64,000 nt of DNA, from contig CAWEVI010000005.1 of the NCBI GenBank assembly GCA_963812475.1, positions 248,001-312,000 on the forward strand, in the 5' to 3' direction. Below the pieces are notes generated by a model, which did not search any database, was not told the origin of the DNA, and worked only from the letters and a program-made list of their open reading frames with translations. This DNA comes from JAMXLO01 sp963812475 (GTDB lineage: Bacteria > Pseudomonadota > Alphaproteobacteria > Acetobacterales > Acetobacteraceae). The first letter of the stretch is position 1, and each line of letters opens with the position of its first letter. Shown here in pieces: positions 1 to 9,029 of this stretch. A program made the translations under genes and the position numbers.

Positions 1-780
1 ATCAGCAACGGGGTACGTGCGTTCACGACCAGCTATCTGCTCGCTGCCATGGACCTGCGGTGGATACCTGAAGGCGGCATCGGTCCGCTGCCGTCCGACC
101 AGGCGATCTATCGCACGATATTTGCCCGCACCTTCGCAATCGCGGCCGGCGTTACGCTGATCACTCTGGCGCTTGGCTTCCCGCTCGCCTGGCTGCTGGC
201 GAATCTGTCCGGACCGACCGCCGCACGGCTGATCCTGCTGGTGCTGCTGCCGTTCTGGACTTCCATTCTTGTGCGTACGGCGGCATGGACGGTGCTTTTG
301 CAGAAGTTCGGGATCCTCAATGAATTGCTGCTTGGCCTGCACATCACCGGCGATCGAATCGACCTGCTTTACACGCGCGCGGGCCTGATGATCGCCATGG
401 CGCACATCCAGCTTCCGTTTACGCTGCTGCCGATCTACAGCATCATGCGCACGATATCGCCCACGCAGATGCGGGCGGCCTATTCGCTGGGCGCGCGCCC
501 GTTTGCCGCTTTTCTGCGTGTCTATCTGCCGCAGGTGATGCCGGGGGTAATGGCGGGCTGCCTGCTGACGTTCATTCTCTGTCTTGGTTATTTCATCACG
601 CCGGCGCTGGTGGGCGGGCCGGCCGACCAACTGATCGGCAACTTCATTTCCAGTTACGTCAATTCCGACCTGAACTGGCAGATGGCGGCGGCGCTGAGCT
701 TCATTCTGTTGGCGTTGTCGCTCGGATTATTTGCAGTGTTCGCACGCATGTTCGGCATCGACCGGATGAAGGTCATTTGA
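1..780 (+). CDS. ABC transporter permease, PotB-like (5' end outside window)
   Basis: Inner-membrane permease of a spermidine/putrescine-type ABC importer. The reading frame is open from base 1 and reads into the protein before the first ATG at 49, so the true start probably lies upstream of the window. Several long hydrophobic segments are visible. A cytoplasmic loop contains AAYSLGARPFAAF...LPQVMPG, the EAA-type loop that contacts the ATPase in this family. The stop overlaps the start region of the next permease, so the two are surely co-transcribed. The ATPase and binding protein are expected upstream, outside the window. The substrate cannot be read from the sequence; polyamine-like or small organic compounds are typical of the family. 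Confidence 0.9.
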   Translation: MSNGVRAFTTSYLLAAMDLRWIPEGGIGPLPSDQAIYRTIFARTFAIAAGVTLITLALGFPLAWLLANLSGPTAARLILLVLLPFWTSILVRTAAWTVLLQKFGILNELLLGLHITGDRIDLLYTRAGLMIAMAHIQLPFTLLPIYSIMRTISPTQMRAAYSLGARPFAAFLRVYLPQVMPGVMAGCLLTFILCLGYFITPALVGGPADQLIGNFISSYVNSDLNWQMAAALSFILLALSLGLFAVFARMFGIDRMKVI

Positions 781-1586
781 TCATGCTGTTATCGCCCTAT
801 GCAACGCTCGCCGACCGAGTGCGCATGGCGGTGCTGCTCGCCTGGTGCGCGCTGGTGTTGGCGTTTCTGGTACTGCCAATCTTCGTGCCGGTGCCGCTGT
901 CGGTGAATTCGGAGTCGTTCTTCACGTACCCGCTGAAGGGTTTCTCGTGGCGCTGGTATCGCGATGTCCTGGGCAGCGGGGTGTGGCGCGACGCAATCTG
1001 GCACAGCGTCGTCATCGCCACCGGCGTAACCGTGCTGGCGACGAGCCTGGGCACGCTTGCGGCTGTCGGGCTCTCGAGCCCCCGCATGCCCGCACGGCGA
1101 AGCATCATGGCCGTGCTGATTTCGCCGCTGATCGTTCCCGTCATCATCACCGCCGTTGGCACTTATCTGTTCTATGCGCCGATCGGGCTCGCCAACTCGT
1201 TCATCGGCATTATCATCGCACAGACCACGATCGCCTCACCGTTCGTCGTCGTCACCGTCGGCGCGAGCCTTGCCAACTTTGACCGGACGCTCATGCGGGC
1301 TGCTGCAATTTCCGGCGCACGACCATTGATTTCATTCCGACTGGTGATGCTGCCGCTGATCCTGCCGGGTGTGCTGTCGGGGGCGGCGTTCGCTTTCGTC
1401 GCATCGTTCGATGAACTGGTGATCGCGCTGTTCCTGGCCGGTCCTCAGCAACGCACGCTGCCGATGCAGATGTTCGTGGGCCTGCGCGAGCACCTGGATC
1501 CGACCATCACCGCCGCGGCAACTCTGATGATGTCGTTGTCAATTCTGCTGCTGATCGTCGCGGATCGCCTGCGCCGGCGCGGGTGA
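777..1586 (+). CDS. ABC transporter permease, PotC-like
   Basis: Second inner-membrane permease of the same spermidine/putrescine-type importer, 269 aa. It has an N-terminal membrane segment (about residues 15-37), several further hydrophobic segments, and an EAA loop near residues 170-195 (MRAAAISGARPLISF followed by LPGVLSG). A TTG at 777 overlaps the stop of the upstream permease by four bases. An ATG at 783 is the alternative start. The heterodimeric PotB/PotC arrangement is the usual one for this family. The gene runs convergently into the amine oxidase gene, with only about 10 bases between the stops. This raises the possibility that the importer feeds an amine to that oxidase, but that is inference from position only. 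Confidence 0.9.
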   Translation: MIMLLSPYATLADRVRMAVLLAWCALVLAFLVLPIFVPVPLSVNSESFFTYPLKGFSWRWYRDVLGSGVWRDAIWHSVVIATGVTVLATSLGTLAAVGLSSPRMPARRSIMAVLISPLIVPVIITAVGTYLFYAPIGLANSFIGIIIAQTTIASPFVVVTVGASLANFDRTLMRAAAISGARPLISFRLVMLPLILPGVLSGAAFAFVASFDELVIALFLAGPQQRTLPMQMFVGLREHLDPTITAAATLMMSLSILLLIVADRLRRRG

Positions 1587-1596
1587 GGGTTCCGCG

Positions 1597-3588
1597 TCAG
1601 TCGCAGCAGTGCGCCGGCGTCGAGGTGCAGCAACTCGCCCTGTTGTCCGTCCGTGGCAGGTCGATCACCGGATTCTGGTCGAAAAATCCGGACGGCAGCA
1701 GCCTGAAGCCGCAGACGACGCAGGGCTGCACAGGATGATCCTCCGGGCGCGGCAGATGGTGCAGTCCGAAGCTGTGCCACAGAACGATATCGGTGTTTTC
1801 GACTGCGCGATCTTGCGCGGTCCAGGCAGGCAAACCGTCGTTGCCTGACGATTGGTTGACGAATTCGCCTGCCGGGAAGCGCTCCTCCGGATGGAACGGT
1901 GTTACCCAGATCTGGTGCTGGACGAACCGGCCGCGCCGCCCGGAAGGACCGTCGGGTGCCGTGAACGGCTGTACCGCGGAGCCCGCCTCCAGCTTGTAGG
2001 CGGTCGGCTGGCCAACCCAGTTCCTCGCCTCAGGATTGATGATCTTCCAGAAGCGCATCTTGGCGAAGTCGCTGTTGCGCCGTGCCTCGCATTCGGTGGC
2101 GAGCGGCCGTTCCTCGACATAGAACGCGTTGCCGTACGGGTTTTCCGGTCCGGTGGCCGGCGCAATCGTGTCGCACTCGACCACCGTGTTCCTCGGGCCG
2201 TCGACTTCCATGTCCAGCCGCGCGCAAAAGATGTGCTGATGAATGTGACCCACAATGCCGGGCGCCACTTCCGCTCCATACCGGCCCGGCTGGCCGGGAT
2301 GGCAGGCGGCGGTGTTGATGATGCCTGTCGCCTTCATTTCGTACTCGATGCGGCCATCCTGGTGCAGGTACCAGTACGACGCATACTCATAATTGCCGAT
2401 GGTGGAGATCGACGAGATCACCAGTCTTCTGGCGCGACGAACCTCGGTGCGGCCACTGCGAACATCGAAATGCTTCCACGCGAGGCCGGCATCTTCCTCA
2501 TGCAGACAGATCGCATTGTCGATCGTGCGCGCGTTGCCGAACAGATCCGGGACCACCGCGTCGAAGTAATGAATGGCGCCCAGACAATCGCAGCCGAGCT
2601 TCAGCGAATTGGCCATCCGGCCGAACCCGATCTCGCCGCTGTCGAATACATTCTTGCGGTAATGGCTTCGCTCTGGCGAGCCGTAGGGCACGACCATCTC
2701 GGCGATTGAGGCGCGATAGACAATCGGCCGCCGGCGTCCCTGATGTGAGTAGCCAATGGTGTAGAGGACCAGCCCCTCGCGGCCGTTGAAGCCGATGCGG
2801 AAATCCCAGTTCTCCCAGGTCACGAGGTTGCCTGCCACGCGGTACCCAGGACCCGCGGGCTGCACTACGTCGAGCGGCGCGGACGGTGGCCGAAACTCCG
2901 TCAGCACATCGGCATCGAAATTGAGCGGTGCGCGCGGAACGGGAATATAATCGCCCGCCGCTTCGAAATGATCGTCGACGCGCAGGACCTCCAGCGTGCT
3001 GAGGTCGATCAGCGCGTGCAGCCCTTCGACCGGGTGGGCGTAGTAGTTGTCAAATGGGAAGTTGCGCATCCAGACGAAGCAGTTGAGTACCCGGCGACCT
3101 TGTTCGACCTCATCGCCGAAGTCGCCAACGGTCCACGGGTCGATGCACATGTTGTCGACTTCGGCCAGCAGGCCTCGGCGGCGCAGCGCCTCCTGGAAAC
3201 GGGCATCGGCTTTCACGGTCTTCTCGATCAGCAGGACCTCCTCAACCGCGACCATCGCCCGCGCATCGGCCCTGAAGGTCTTTGCGATCACCTCGCCGCT
3301 TTCGAGGTCCACTCGGCCCTGCCAGACACCCATCACGCCGCGCCGGTAGATGTTGAACCGGGCAATGCGGGAGACCGGCGTCCCCTGAACATGATTGCGC
3401 ACGAGCTCCTTCCCAGGTTCCTCGATGTCGATCGTCTCGACCCGCAAATCGTCGTCCCAGGGAAAATGCGCACGAATGACCGCCGTCGCACGCGCGATCT
3501 CGCGCGCGGAGAGCGGGTCCAGCGGGTGGACCACGTCCGCGCTCCCTTCCGTCAGTGGCGTGGTCCGAACGGGATGATCCATCGGCAT
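1597..3588 (-). CDS. Copper-containing primary-amine oxidase (topaquinone enzyme)
   Basis: Oxidative deamination of a primary amine to the aldehyde, with release of ammonia and hydrogen peroxide. The 663-residue length is normal for the family. The cofactor-precursor Tyr lies in TIGNYE (Tyr about 400). The catalytic-base Asp is in FDSGE (about 316). Two copper ligands lie in HIHQHIF (His about 450 and 452), and a third His is expected in the LWHSFGLHH segment near the C-terminus. No signal peptide is evident, so it probably acts in the cytoplasm. ATG at 3588 is preceded by AAGGAG five bases upstream; ATG at 3582 is the alternative. It is last in a minus-strand run with a luciferase-like oxidoreductase and a TauD-like dioxygenase. 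The specific amine is unknown. Confidence 0.95.
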   Translation of the reverse strand: MPMDHPVRTTPLTEGSADVVHPLDPLSAREIARATAVIRAHFPWDDDLRVETIDIEEPGKELVRNHVQGTPVSRIARFNIYRRGVMGVWQGRVDLESGEVIAKTFRADARAMVAVEEVLLIEKTVKADARFQEALRRRGLLAEVDNMCIDPWTVGDFGDEVEQGRRVLNCFVWMRNFPFDNYYAHPVEGLHALIDLSTLEVLRVDDHFEAAGDYIPVPRAPLNFDADVLTEFRPPSAPLDVVQPAGPGYRVAGNLVTWENWDFRIGFNGREGLVLYTIGYSHQGRRRPIVYRASIAEMVVPYGSPERSHYRKNVFDSGEIGFGRMANSLKLGCDCLGAIHYFDAVVPDLFGNARTIDNAICLHEEDAGLAWKHFDVRSGRTEVRRARRLVISSISTIGNYEYASYWYLHQDGRIEYEMKATGIINTAACHPGQPGRYGAEVAPGIVGHIHQHIFCARLDMEVDGPRNTVVECDTIAPATGPENPYGNAFYVEERPLATECEARRNSDFAKMRFWKIINPEARNWVGQPTAYKLEAGSAVQPFTAPDGPSGRRGRFVQHQIWVTPFHPEERFPAGEFVNQSSGNDGLPAWTAQDRAVENTDIVLWHSFGLHHLPRPEDHPVQPCVVCGFRLLPSGFFDQNPVIDLPRTDNRASCCTSTPAHCCD

Positions 3589-3621
3589 CCAGACTCCTTG
3601 TGCAAGATCGGTTGACTGGCC

Positions 3622-4566
3622 CTATTCGCCGACCAGCGGCATCACCTCGGCAGCGAAACGCTGCAGCCGCGCAATGCTGTCGGCGATGGACTCGCCGCGG
3701 AAATCAAGGATCAGTTCGTGCACGCCGATGGCTGCGAAGGAACGGATGTCGCCGGCGATGTCATCGGGGTTGCCGGAAAAGCTTCGGCGGGTACCGTCGC
3801 GATCCGGGATGGCGGTGTCGTACAGCGGCGCCTTGTAGGAGATGGTGAGAGCCGAAAAATCGCGCCCCTCGGCTTCGGTCAGGCGTCGCAGCGTATTCAA
3901 ATGCTCCCGCATTTGCTGCGGCGGAAGCGGCGAGGCGGCGATGGCGCCGACAGGATGCCAACCGTCACCGTGCCGTGCGGTACGGCGCAATGCGGCGCCG
4001 GAGTGGCCGCCGATCCAGATCGGCGGATGCGGCTTCTGCAACGGGAATGGTTCCGCGCGGATGTTGGCATATCTGTAGTGCTGGCCGGTGAAGCTGGCAG
4101 GCGATTGGCTCCAGAGTTGCTTGAAGATGGCGATCCATTCATCCGTGACGGCGCCACGGCTGTTGAAGTCCGGACTGTCCAGAGCCTCGAATTCCTCCTT
4201 CAACCAACCAACGCCGACACCCAGCGTCACGCGCCCGCCGGATAGCACATCGAGGGATGCCACCATCTTTGCTGTCAGCACCGGGTTACGATAGGGCAAT
4301 ACCAGCACTGAGGTGACAAGGCGCAGCCGCTCGGTCGCGCCCGCCACCACGCCAAGAATCGCGAACGTCTCCAAAGCATCGCCGCCACCGGGGTGCTTGT
4401 GATCCACCGTGTACGGATAGACGGACTCGCTCTCTACCGGGAAGACGATGTGGTCTGCAATCATCGCCGAGTGCAGGCCAAGACGCTCGCCTTCGCGGGC
4501 CAGAGCGAGAACGCCCTCGCGTGTGGCGGTCGGACCGCGGGTCGGAAGGTAGAAGCCGAAGCGCAC
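3622..4566 (-). CDS. LLM-class (luciferase-like) flavin/F420-dependent oxidoreductase
   Basis: A 314-aa TIM-barrel oxidoreductase of the bacterial luciferase-like superfamily. It opens with RFGFYLPTRGP. It contains LVTSVLVLPYRNP near residue 90 and the glycine-rich GRVTLGVGVGWLKEEF near residue 115, then PPIWIGGHSG near residue 180, all typical of the F420-dependent subgroup. Many proteobacterial members may use FMNH2 instead, so the cofactor is not settled. The GTG start at 4566 has a GGAG about nine bases upstream and lies 11 bases after the stop of the dioxygenase gene, which suggests one transcript. The reaction is unknown. The neighbouring amine oxidase and dioxygenase suggest catabolism of a nitrogen- or sulfur-containing organic compound. 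Confidence 0.85.
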   Translation of the reverse strand: MRFGFYLPTRGPTATREGVLALAREGERLGLHSAMIADHIVFPVESESVYPYTVDHKHPGGGDALETFAILGVVAGATERLRLVTSVLVLPYRNPVLTAKMVASLDVLSGGRVTLGVGVGWLKEEFEALDSPDFNSRGAVTDEWIAIFKQLWSQSPASFTGQHYRYANIRAEPFPLQKPHPPIWIGGHSGAALRRTARHGDGWHPVGAIAASPLPPQQMREHLNTLRRLTEAEGRDFSALTISYKAPLYDTAIPDRDGTRRSFSGNPDDIAGDIRSFAAIGVHELILDFRGESIADSIARLQRFAAEVMPLVGE

Positions 4567-4577
4567 GTTCGGCGCTC

Positions 4578-5552
4578 CTACTCCGCCGCCATCATCCGCA
4601 GTTCCTCCGCCGCCGATCGGATCGGCACACCTTCGATGGACTTGGACGGTTGACCATCGACGCCGACCAGCGGTTCGCCCACCAGCGTGATCCGATAAAG
4701 CTGACGGTCGAAGTCGGATTGAAATATGTCCCGCGGCGCCAGGTGCGCGGTTGACCGATTGTCCCAGAAGGCGATGTCACCCGGGTTCCATTTGAAGCGC
4801 ACCGTGTACTCGGGGCGAACGGCATGCTCCCACAGGATTTCGAGTATCTTGGCGCTTTCCCGCGGTGTAAGCCCCACAATGGACTTCAGAAAGGATGGAC
4901 TGGCGAACAGAACACGCTCCCCGGTCTCGGCATGGACTGTCACAAGCGGATGCTCGCTCTTGAGGGCACGGCGTTTGACACGCTCGTTGTATTCGCTCCC
5001 AGCCTTGCCGTCGCCGCGCGGCTCGAAGGCGTGAATGCCGCGCAGCCCGTCGACGAAGGCGCGCATCGGTTCCGATAGTCCGGCATAGGCGGCGACGAGG
5101 TTGGTCCAGAATGTATCGCCGCCATACGGCGGGATCGTCACGCCGCGCAGGATGGAGGCGCACGGCGGATTGACGGCCGCCGTGACGTCGGTGTGCCAGC
5201 CGTACCAAGGCGTGACCATCATCGCCTCGTATTTCGCGTTCGCGGTCCGGTTCTTGGCGACCGAATAGATCTCGGGATGGCCTTCGACATGCCCGAATAC
5301 CGCGTGACCGATCGTCGGTTCGCCGAACTGACGCGCCATGGCGACGTGTTGCGCATGATCGAGATTTTGGTCGCGAAAGAAAATGACCTTCCACTTCAGG
5401 AAAGCATCACGCACCGCCTTCAGTTGCTCCGGCGGCAGTGGCTGGGTGAGATCGACGCCTCTGATCTCCGCGCCGATGTGAAGGGTCAGGGGAACGACTT
5501 CGATCGGCTCTGGTGTATTGGTGCCGGCTGCCGGCTGACGCGACGATACCAT
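4578..5552 (-). CDS. TauD/TfdA-family Fe(II)/2-oxoglutarate dioxygenase
   Basis: Non-heme iron dioxygenase that couples 2-oxoglutarate decarboxylation to substrate hydroxylation. The 324-aa protein shows the facial-triad HxD in GWHTDVT (His 120, Asp 122) and a distal His in NRSTAHLAPRD, followed by arginines for 2-oxoglutarate binding near the C-terminus. ATG at 5552 has a GAGGA about six bases upstream. It is the first gene of the minus-strand set with the LLM oxidoreductase and amine oxidase, and is divergent from the MmgE/PrpD gene. Family substrates include taurine, sulfonates, aryloxyalkanoates and alkyl sulfates; the sequence alone does not tell which. Confidence 0.92.
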   Translation of the reverse strand: MVSSRQPAAGTNTPEPIEVVPLTLHIGAEIRGVDLTQPLPPEQLKAVRDAFLKWKVIFFRDQNLDHAQHVAMARQFGEPTIGHAVFGHVEGHPEIYSVAKNRTANAKYEAMMVTPWYGWHTDVTAAVNPPCASILRGVTIPPYGGDTFWTNLVAAYAGLSEPMRAFVDGLRGIHAFEPRGDGKAGSEYNERVKRRALKSEHPLVTVHAETGERVLFASPSFLKSIVGLTPRESAKILEILWEHAVRPEYTVRFKWNPGDIAFWDNRSTAHLAPRDIFQSDFDRQLYRITLVGEPLVGVDGQPSKSIEGVPIRSAAEELRMMAAE

Positions 5553-5639
5553 TTGCCATCCTCCTCGATCGTCTGTTCTGCTGGACCGTGATCCGCCATA
5601 CGAGGACTGTCAATTTCGTTGGGCAGAGGGAGACTTGCG

Positions 5640-6989
5640 GTGGCAGGGCAGATGGAAGAGTTGGCGGCATTTGTCGCTGCGACGGAATGGGAGGATGTCC
5701 CTTCGTCGGTACAGCATCATACTAGGCTTGTGCTGCTTGATACGCTCGGTGTGATCCTGGCCGGCGCTGAGCGGCCCGAAGTTCGACAGCTGCGCGAACG
5801 GCTCGGCGTCGGCAGCGGCGCCACGGTCTATGCCCCCGGCTGGCCGTCACATGATCCGCGCACCGCCGCGCTGCTGAACGGCATCGCCGGGCGGTCGATC
5901 GAACTTTGCGAGGGCCTGCGGCTCGTTTCGGGTCAGGCGGCGATGCAGGTGCTTCCAGGCGTTTTGGCGGTCGGCGAGCAGGCGCGCGGCAGCGGTCGCG
6001 ATATGCTGATGGCTCTTCTGCTCGGCTACGACGTTGCGGCGCGCCTCGCCGGCGGGTTCACGCCGCGGCCGCTTACGCACCAGAACGGGCAGGTGTCGCT
6101 GTTGGCGGCGGCAGCGGCCGGCGCACGCCTGCGCGGCCTCGATGCAATCGGGATCGGTCGCGCGATGCGCATCGCCACGACGCTGTTGCTGACGCCCAGC
6201 TATACCAACGCAGTGGCCGGGGCGACCGCGCTGAATGTCGCCGGTGGGATGAGCGGATTTGCCGCCGCACTGGCACCCGAGCTGGCGCTTGCCGGTTTTG
6301 AGGCACAGGACGATGCGATCGAGCAGGCGTTGGGCCAGCTGGTCGGAAGTGGTTTCACCGCCGAGGGCCTGTTGGACGATCTGGGCGCGACGTGGCACAT
6401 CACGCGTAACTACTTTCGCCTCTACGCGTGCTGCAATCCGATCCATCCGGCACTCGATTGCCTGCAACAGGCGCTGGACGAGTTGCGACCGCGCCCCGAG
6501 GAGATCGCTCATATCGATTTTGCCACCTATCGGTTTGCCGCCGTCATGCGCAATCCGGACCCGCCTAACTTCTTTGCGTCGAAATACTCGCTGCCGCATG
6601 CCGCTGCCACCATGGCGGTGCGAGGACACGCAGGGCACAGTGCCCTTGATGATACGGCGGTGCATGATCCTGCCATCGTGGCGCTGCGCCATCGCGTCAC
6701 GGTCGCGGAGGATCCGGCGATGAGCGCGGTGGCGCCGCGCCTTCGGCCAGCTCGCGCGACAGTGGTTCTCAACGACGGCCGCAGCGCCACGCATGGCTGT
6801 GACAGCCATCGCGGCGATTTTCAGCGGCCGTTTGCGGAGGCGGAGCTGCGCGACAAATTTCGTGAGCTCGCCGGGACGGTGCTCACCCCGGATGGTGTGA
6901 CACTTGTCGAACAGGCGGTCGACCGCTGCGAGACCTGGGACGGTGCCGACGTGCTGACGACGCTGTGCCGCCGCCATGGACGCGCATGA
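5640..6989 (+). CDS. MmgE/PrpD family protein
   Basis: Member of the 2-methylcitrate dehydratase/MmgE superfamily, about 449 aa. The N-terminal all-helical domain includes HTRLVLLDTLGVILAG, a conserved opening of the family, followed by a glycine-rich helical core and a smaller C-terminal domain ending in a conserved KFRELAG segment. GTG at 5640 is preferred because an AGAGGGAGA purine run lies just upstream. TTG 5619 and ATG 5652 are alternatives. The gene is divergent from the dioxygenase operon and convergent with the enolase-superfamily gene, with a hairpin between them. No prpB/prpC neighbours are present, so a propionate role is unlikely; many paralogues in catabolic regions have unknown substrates. 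Confidence 0.88.
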   Translation: MAGQMEELAAFVAATEWEDVPSSVQHHTRLVLLDTLGVILAGAERPEVRQLRERLGVGSGATVYAPGWPSHDPRTAALLNGIAGRSIELCEGLRLVSGQAAMQVLPGVLAVGEQARGSGRDMLMALLLGYDVAARLAGGFTPRPLTHQNGQVSLLAAAAAGARLRGLDAIGIGRAMRIATTLLLTPSYTNAVAGATALNVAGGMSGFAAALAPELALAGFEAQDDAIEQALGQLVGSGFTAEGLLDDLGATWHITRNYFRLYACCNPIHPALDCLQQALDELRPRPEEIAHIDFATYRFAAVMRNPDPPNFFASKYSLPHAAATMAVRGHAGHSALDDTAVHDPAIVALRHRVTVAEDPAMSAVAPRLRPARATVVLNDGRSATHGCDSHRGDFQRPFAEAELRDKFRELAGTVLTPDGVTLVEQAVDRCETWDGADVLTTLCRRHGRA

Positions 6990-7065
6990 CGGAAGTCATT
7001 GGACAGTCACGGCGCGGCGTCGCTTGAATTTGCCGGTTCAGCTCCGACCTCCCCTCACACTTTAC

Positions 7066-7096
7066 CGTCATGGCCGGGCTGGACCCGGCCATGACG
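7066..7096. repeat. Perfect 13-bp inverted repeat between convergent genes
   Basis: CGTCATGGCCGGG (7066-7078) pairs exactly with CCCGGCCATGACG (7084-7096) around a 5-base loop. It sits between the stops of the MmgE/PrpD and enolase-superfamily genes. It could act as a bidirectional transcription terminator, though no T-run follows. It also resembles dispersed intergenic palindromes found in many copies in alphaproteobacterial genomes. Confidence 0.8.
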
Positions 7097-7121
7097 ATGT
7101 GTGATGCGGCAGTTGCGGCCG

Positions 7122-8294
7122 CTAGAACTCGAACTCAGGCCCATCGACATAGCGGAACCGTTCCAGCGCATCCGCGCGCATGGTGAAGCCGAGGCCCGGC
7201 CGGTCAGGCGCATGCACCATGCCGTCCGGGCGGATGTCGAATGGCTCGTTGAAGAGTTCCCACATCATCGGCATGTAGCCTTGGGTCACCTCGAGGATGT
7301 GGCAGTTGGGGGCTGCCATCGCAACGTGGATGCTCGCCGCGAACAGCACGCCACTGCCCCAGGCGTGCGGTGCCAGACGCACGCCGTGCGCCGAGGTCAA
7401 TGCGGCAATCCGCCGGATCTCCGTCATGCCGCCCGCGCGTGCCACGTCCGGCTGTGCGATATCAAGAGCGCGCCGCTCAAGCAGGTCCTGGAAGTCGAAC
7501 CGGGTGAACTCGCGCTCGCCCGAGGCGATGGGGATGATCGTCGATCGGCGCACCTCGGCCTGGCCGGCGTGATCGTCCGGCGAGACCGGCTCCTCGAACC
7601 AGGCGATGTCGTAGGGCTCAAGCTCCCTGGCAAGCTTGATCGCGGTCGAGACCTCGAGCGAGCCGTGCGCGTCGACCATCAGTTCGACGTTGGGGCCAAG
7701 CCCACGGCGGGCCGCCTTCACCCGGCGCACGCAGTTGGCGATCGAGAATCCGTCACGACCGACCACGCGCATCTTGGCGGCGGTAAAGCCCTTGGCAGCG
7801 TATCCCCTGAGTTCCGCCTCCGCCTCGTCGCCTGGGGCCCAGCCGCCGCTGGCATAGCCACGCACGGAGCTGCGCACCGCACCGAGTGCCTGATAGAGCG
7901 GAATGCCCAGTGCCTGGGCCTTCGCGTCCCAAACCGCGATGTCGACGCCGGCAATCGCCTCCATGATGACACCTCGGCGCCGGCTTTCATCCGCTTGCGT
8001 GATGCCACGCTCGAGCGCCGGTTTGCTGCGTGAGCCGTTGTACATCTTTTCGTATATGCGTTCGGAGAACATGGGGTCCTCGCCGACGCATTCCGGCGCG
8101 AGCTCGTGTTCGACGATGGCCGCGACAATCAGCGGCGTGCCGAGGGCCGCGCCGATGCCGGTGAGACCGCTGTCGGTCTCGACGCGGATGAGCGTCGCGT
8201 CGCTCTTGACCTTGGTGCCAAGGTCGGTGCGGTGACGCCTATCCAGCGGTACGGGCGCCGACATCGGTATCGCGGACACTTTGACGATTTTCAT
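7122..8294 (-). CDS. Mandelate racemase/muconate lactonizing enzyme family protein
   Basis: Enolase-superfamily enzyme, 390 aa, that abstracts the proton alpha to a carboxylate (racemase, cycloisomerase or sugar-acid dehydratase). It has an N-terminal capping domain and a C-terminal barrel. Metal ligands are visible in MVDAHGS (Asp), WFEEP (Glu) and ASGERE (Glu). A general-base His lies in LAPHAWGSG, and KMRV on the second strand supplies the other catalytic side. ATG at 8294 (MKIVKVSAIP) is chosen over an upstream in-frame ATG because the family begins here and AGGGAAG lies about seven bases upstream. It appears monocistronic. The substrate is unknown; the HAWG pattern is seen in the mandelate racemase subgroup. 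Confidence 0.9.
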   Translation of the reverse strand: MKIVKVSAIPMSAPVPLDRRHRTDLGTKVKSDATLIRVETDSGLTGIGAALGTPLIVAAIVEHELAPECVGEDPMFSERIYEKMYNGSRSKPALERGITQADESRRRGVIMEAIAGVDIAVWDAKAQALGIPLYQALGAVRSSVRGYASGGWAPGDEAEAELRGYAAKGFTAAKMRVVGRDGFSIANCVRRVKAARRGLGPNVELMVDAHGSLEVSTAIKLARELEPYDIAWFEEPVSPDDHAGQAEVRRSTIIPIASGEREFTRFDFQDLLERRALDIAQPDVARAGGMTEIRRIAALTSAHGVRLAPHAWGSGVLFAASIHVAMAAPNCHILEVTQGYMPMMWELFNEPFDIRPDGMVHAPDRPGLGFTMRADALERFRYVDGPEFEF

Positions 8295-8379
8295 GGGTCG
8301 TTCTTCCCTGGTCATATCTCCTGGCTTGCCACAAGCGGCACGGCTTGTCTGCCGCACCGGGCAACCGCCCCCACGCGAA

Positions 8380-8955
8380 TCATTTGTGCGCCAAGCTGCG
8401 GAAGGTTATCGACCAGCGTGTCACGGCCATCTCTGCGATGCTATGCTCCCACGAATGCCGCGCTTCGCCGCTCAGATGGTAAATCGATCGGGGCGTCAAC
8501 TCGGCGGCGGCCCGATCAAAGCCGCCCGACCTGCGTCGTCGGAATCGCATCGTCGCCGGCGCCCCAAGCGAGATGCCGACGACATGTTCGAACACCGGGC
8601 GATCCCGATGCCAACCGATGCCAGCGCCTGGATCATACCTGATCAACAGGGCCTGAACGAGGTCATCCGGCTTGAGACCCGCGAACCGCGCCGCCGTCTC
8701 GCGCAGCGGCAACAGCCAATCAGGAATTGGTTGCGTCGGTACGAAGCGCGCTGTCTCGAAATCGTAGTTCCAGCCAAACGAGGCGGTCAGGCGCTTTCCC
8801 AGCCAACCGTGGAAGCGGAACGGCGACAGTTGCACCGCGTCGATGGAGGCGATCAGGGCCTGTTCCTCATGCTGCGCGACGATGCCTTGCGCCTGCGTCA
8901 GACCCGCGAGACGAGGTCCGGCAAACAAATCAGATTGCGCCGCCGACACGATCAT
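8380..8955 (-). CDS. AlkB-like 2-oxoglutarate-dependent DNA/RNA dealkylase
   Basis: Fe(II)/2-oxoglutarate dioxygenase of the AlkB family, 191 aa, which oxidatively removes alkyl groups from nucleic-acid bases. The HxD motif is in GWHRDRP (His 116, Asp 118). The third iron ligand is in SWEHSI (His 171). The paired arginines of RWSITFR (180 and 186) bind 2-oxoglutarate and define the AlkB family. A short nucleotide-recognition lid precedes them. ATG at 8955 has GGAGAGGG immediately upstream. The gene is divergent from dinB, with tandem 14-mers and an SOS box in the 110-base gap, so damage-responsive control is plausible. Confidence 0.93.
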   Translation of the reverse strand: MIVSAAQSDLFAGPRLAGLTQAQGIVAQHEEQALIASIDAVQLSPFRFHGWLGKRLTASFGWNYDFETARFVPTQPIPDWLLPLRETAARFAGLKPDDLVQALLIRYDPGAGIGWHRDRPVFEHVVGISLGAPATMRFRRRRSGGFDRAAAELTPRSIYHLSGEARHSWEHSIAEMAVTRWSITFRSLAHK

Positions 8956-8972
8956 CCCTCTCCGTCAAGCCG

Positions 8973-9025
8973 ACTCCGCAAGCCCCACTCCGTAAGCCCC
9001 ACTCGGCAAGCCCCGATCGGTAGTC
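8973..9025. repeat. Tandem 14-bp repeats in the alkB/dinB divergent promoter
   Basis: Three consecutive 14-mers (ACTCCGCAAGCCCC, ACTCCGTAAGCCCC, ACTCGGCAAGCCCC) occupy 8973-9014 and differ at one or two positions. A degenerate fourth unit runs to about 9025. They lie between the alkB-like start (8955) and the SOS box (9030). The 14-bp spacing is not an integral helical repeat. They may be slippage products or binding sites. Confidence 0.75.
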
Positions 9026-9029
9026 CACG

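Noticed and set aside
49..780. ATG 49 as the true start of the first permease
   Set aside because: The frame is open and protein-like from base 1 and the family usually has residues before this point, so the gene is probably cut by the window edge.
8973..9025. Tandem 14-mers considered as a CRISPR array
   Set aside because: Units are contiguous with no spacers and are far too short.
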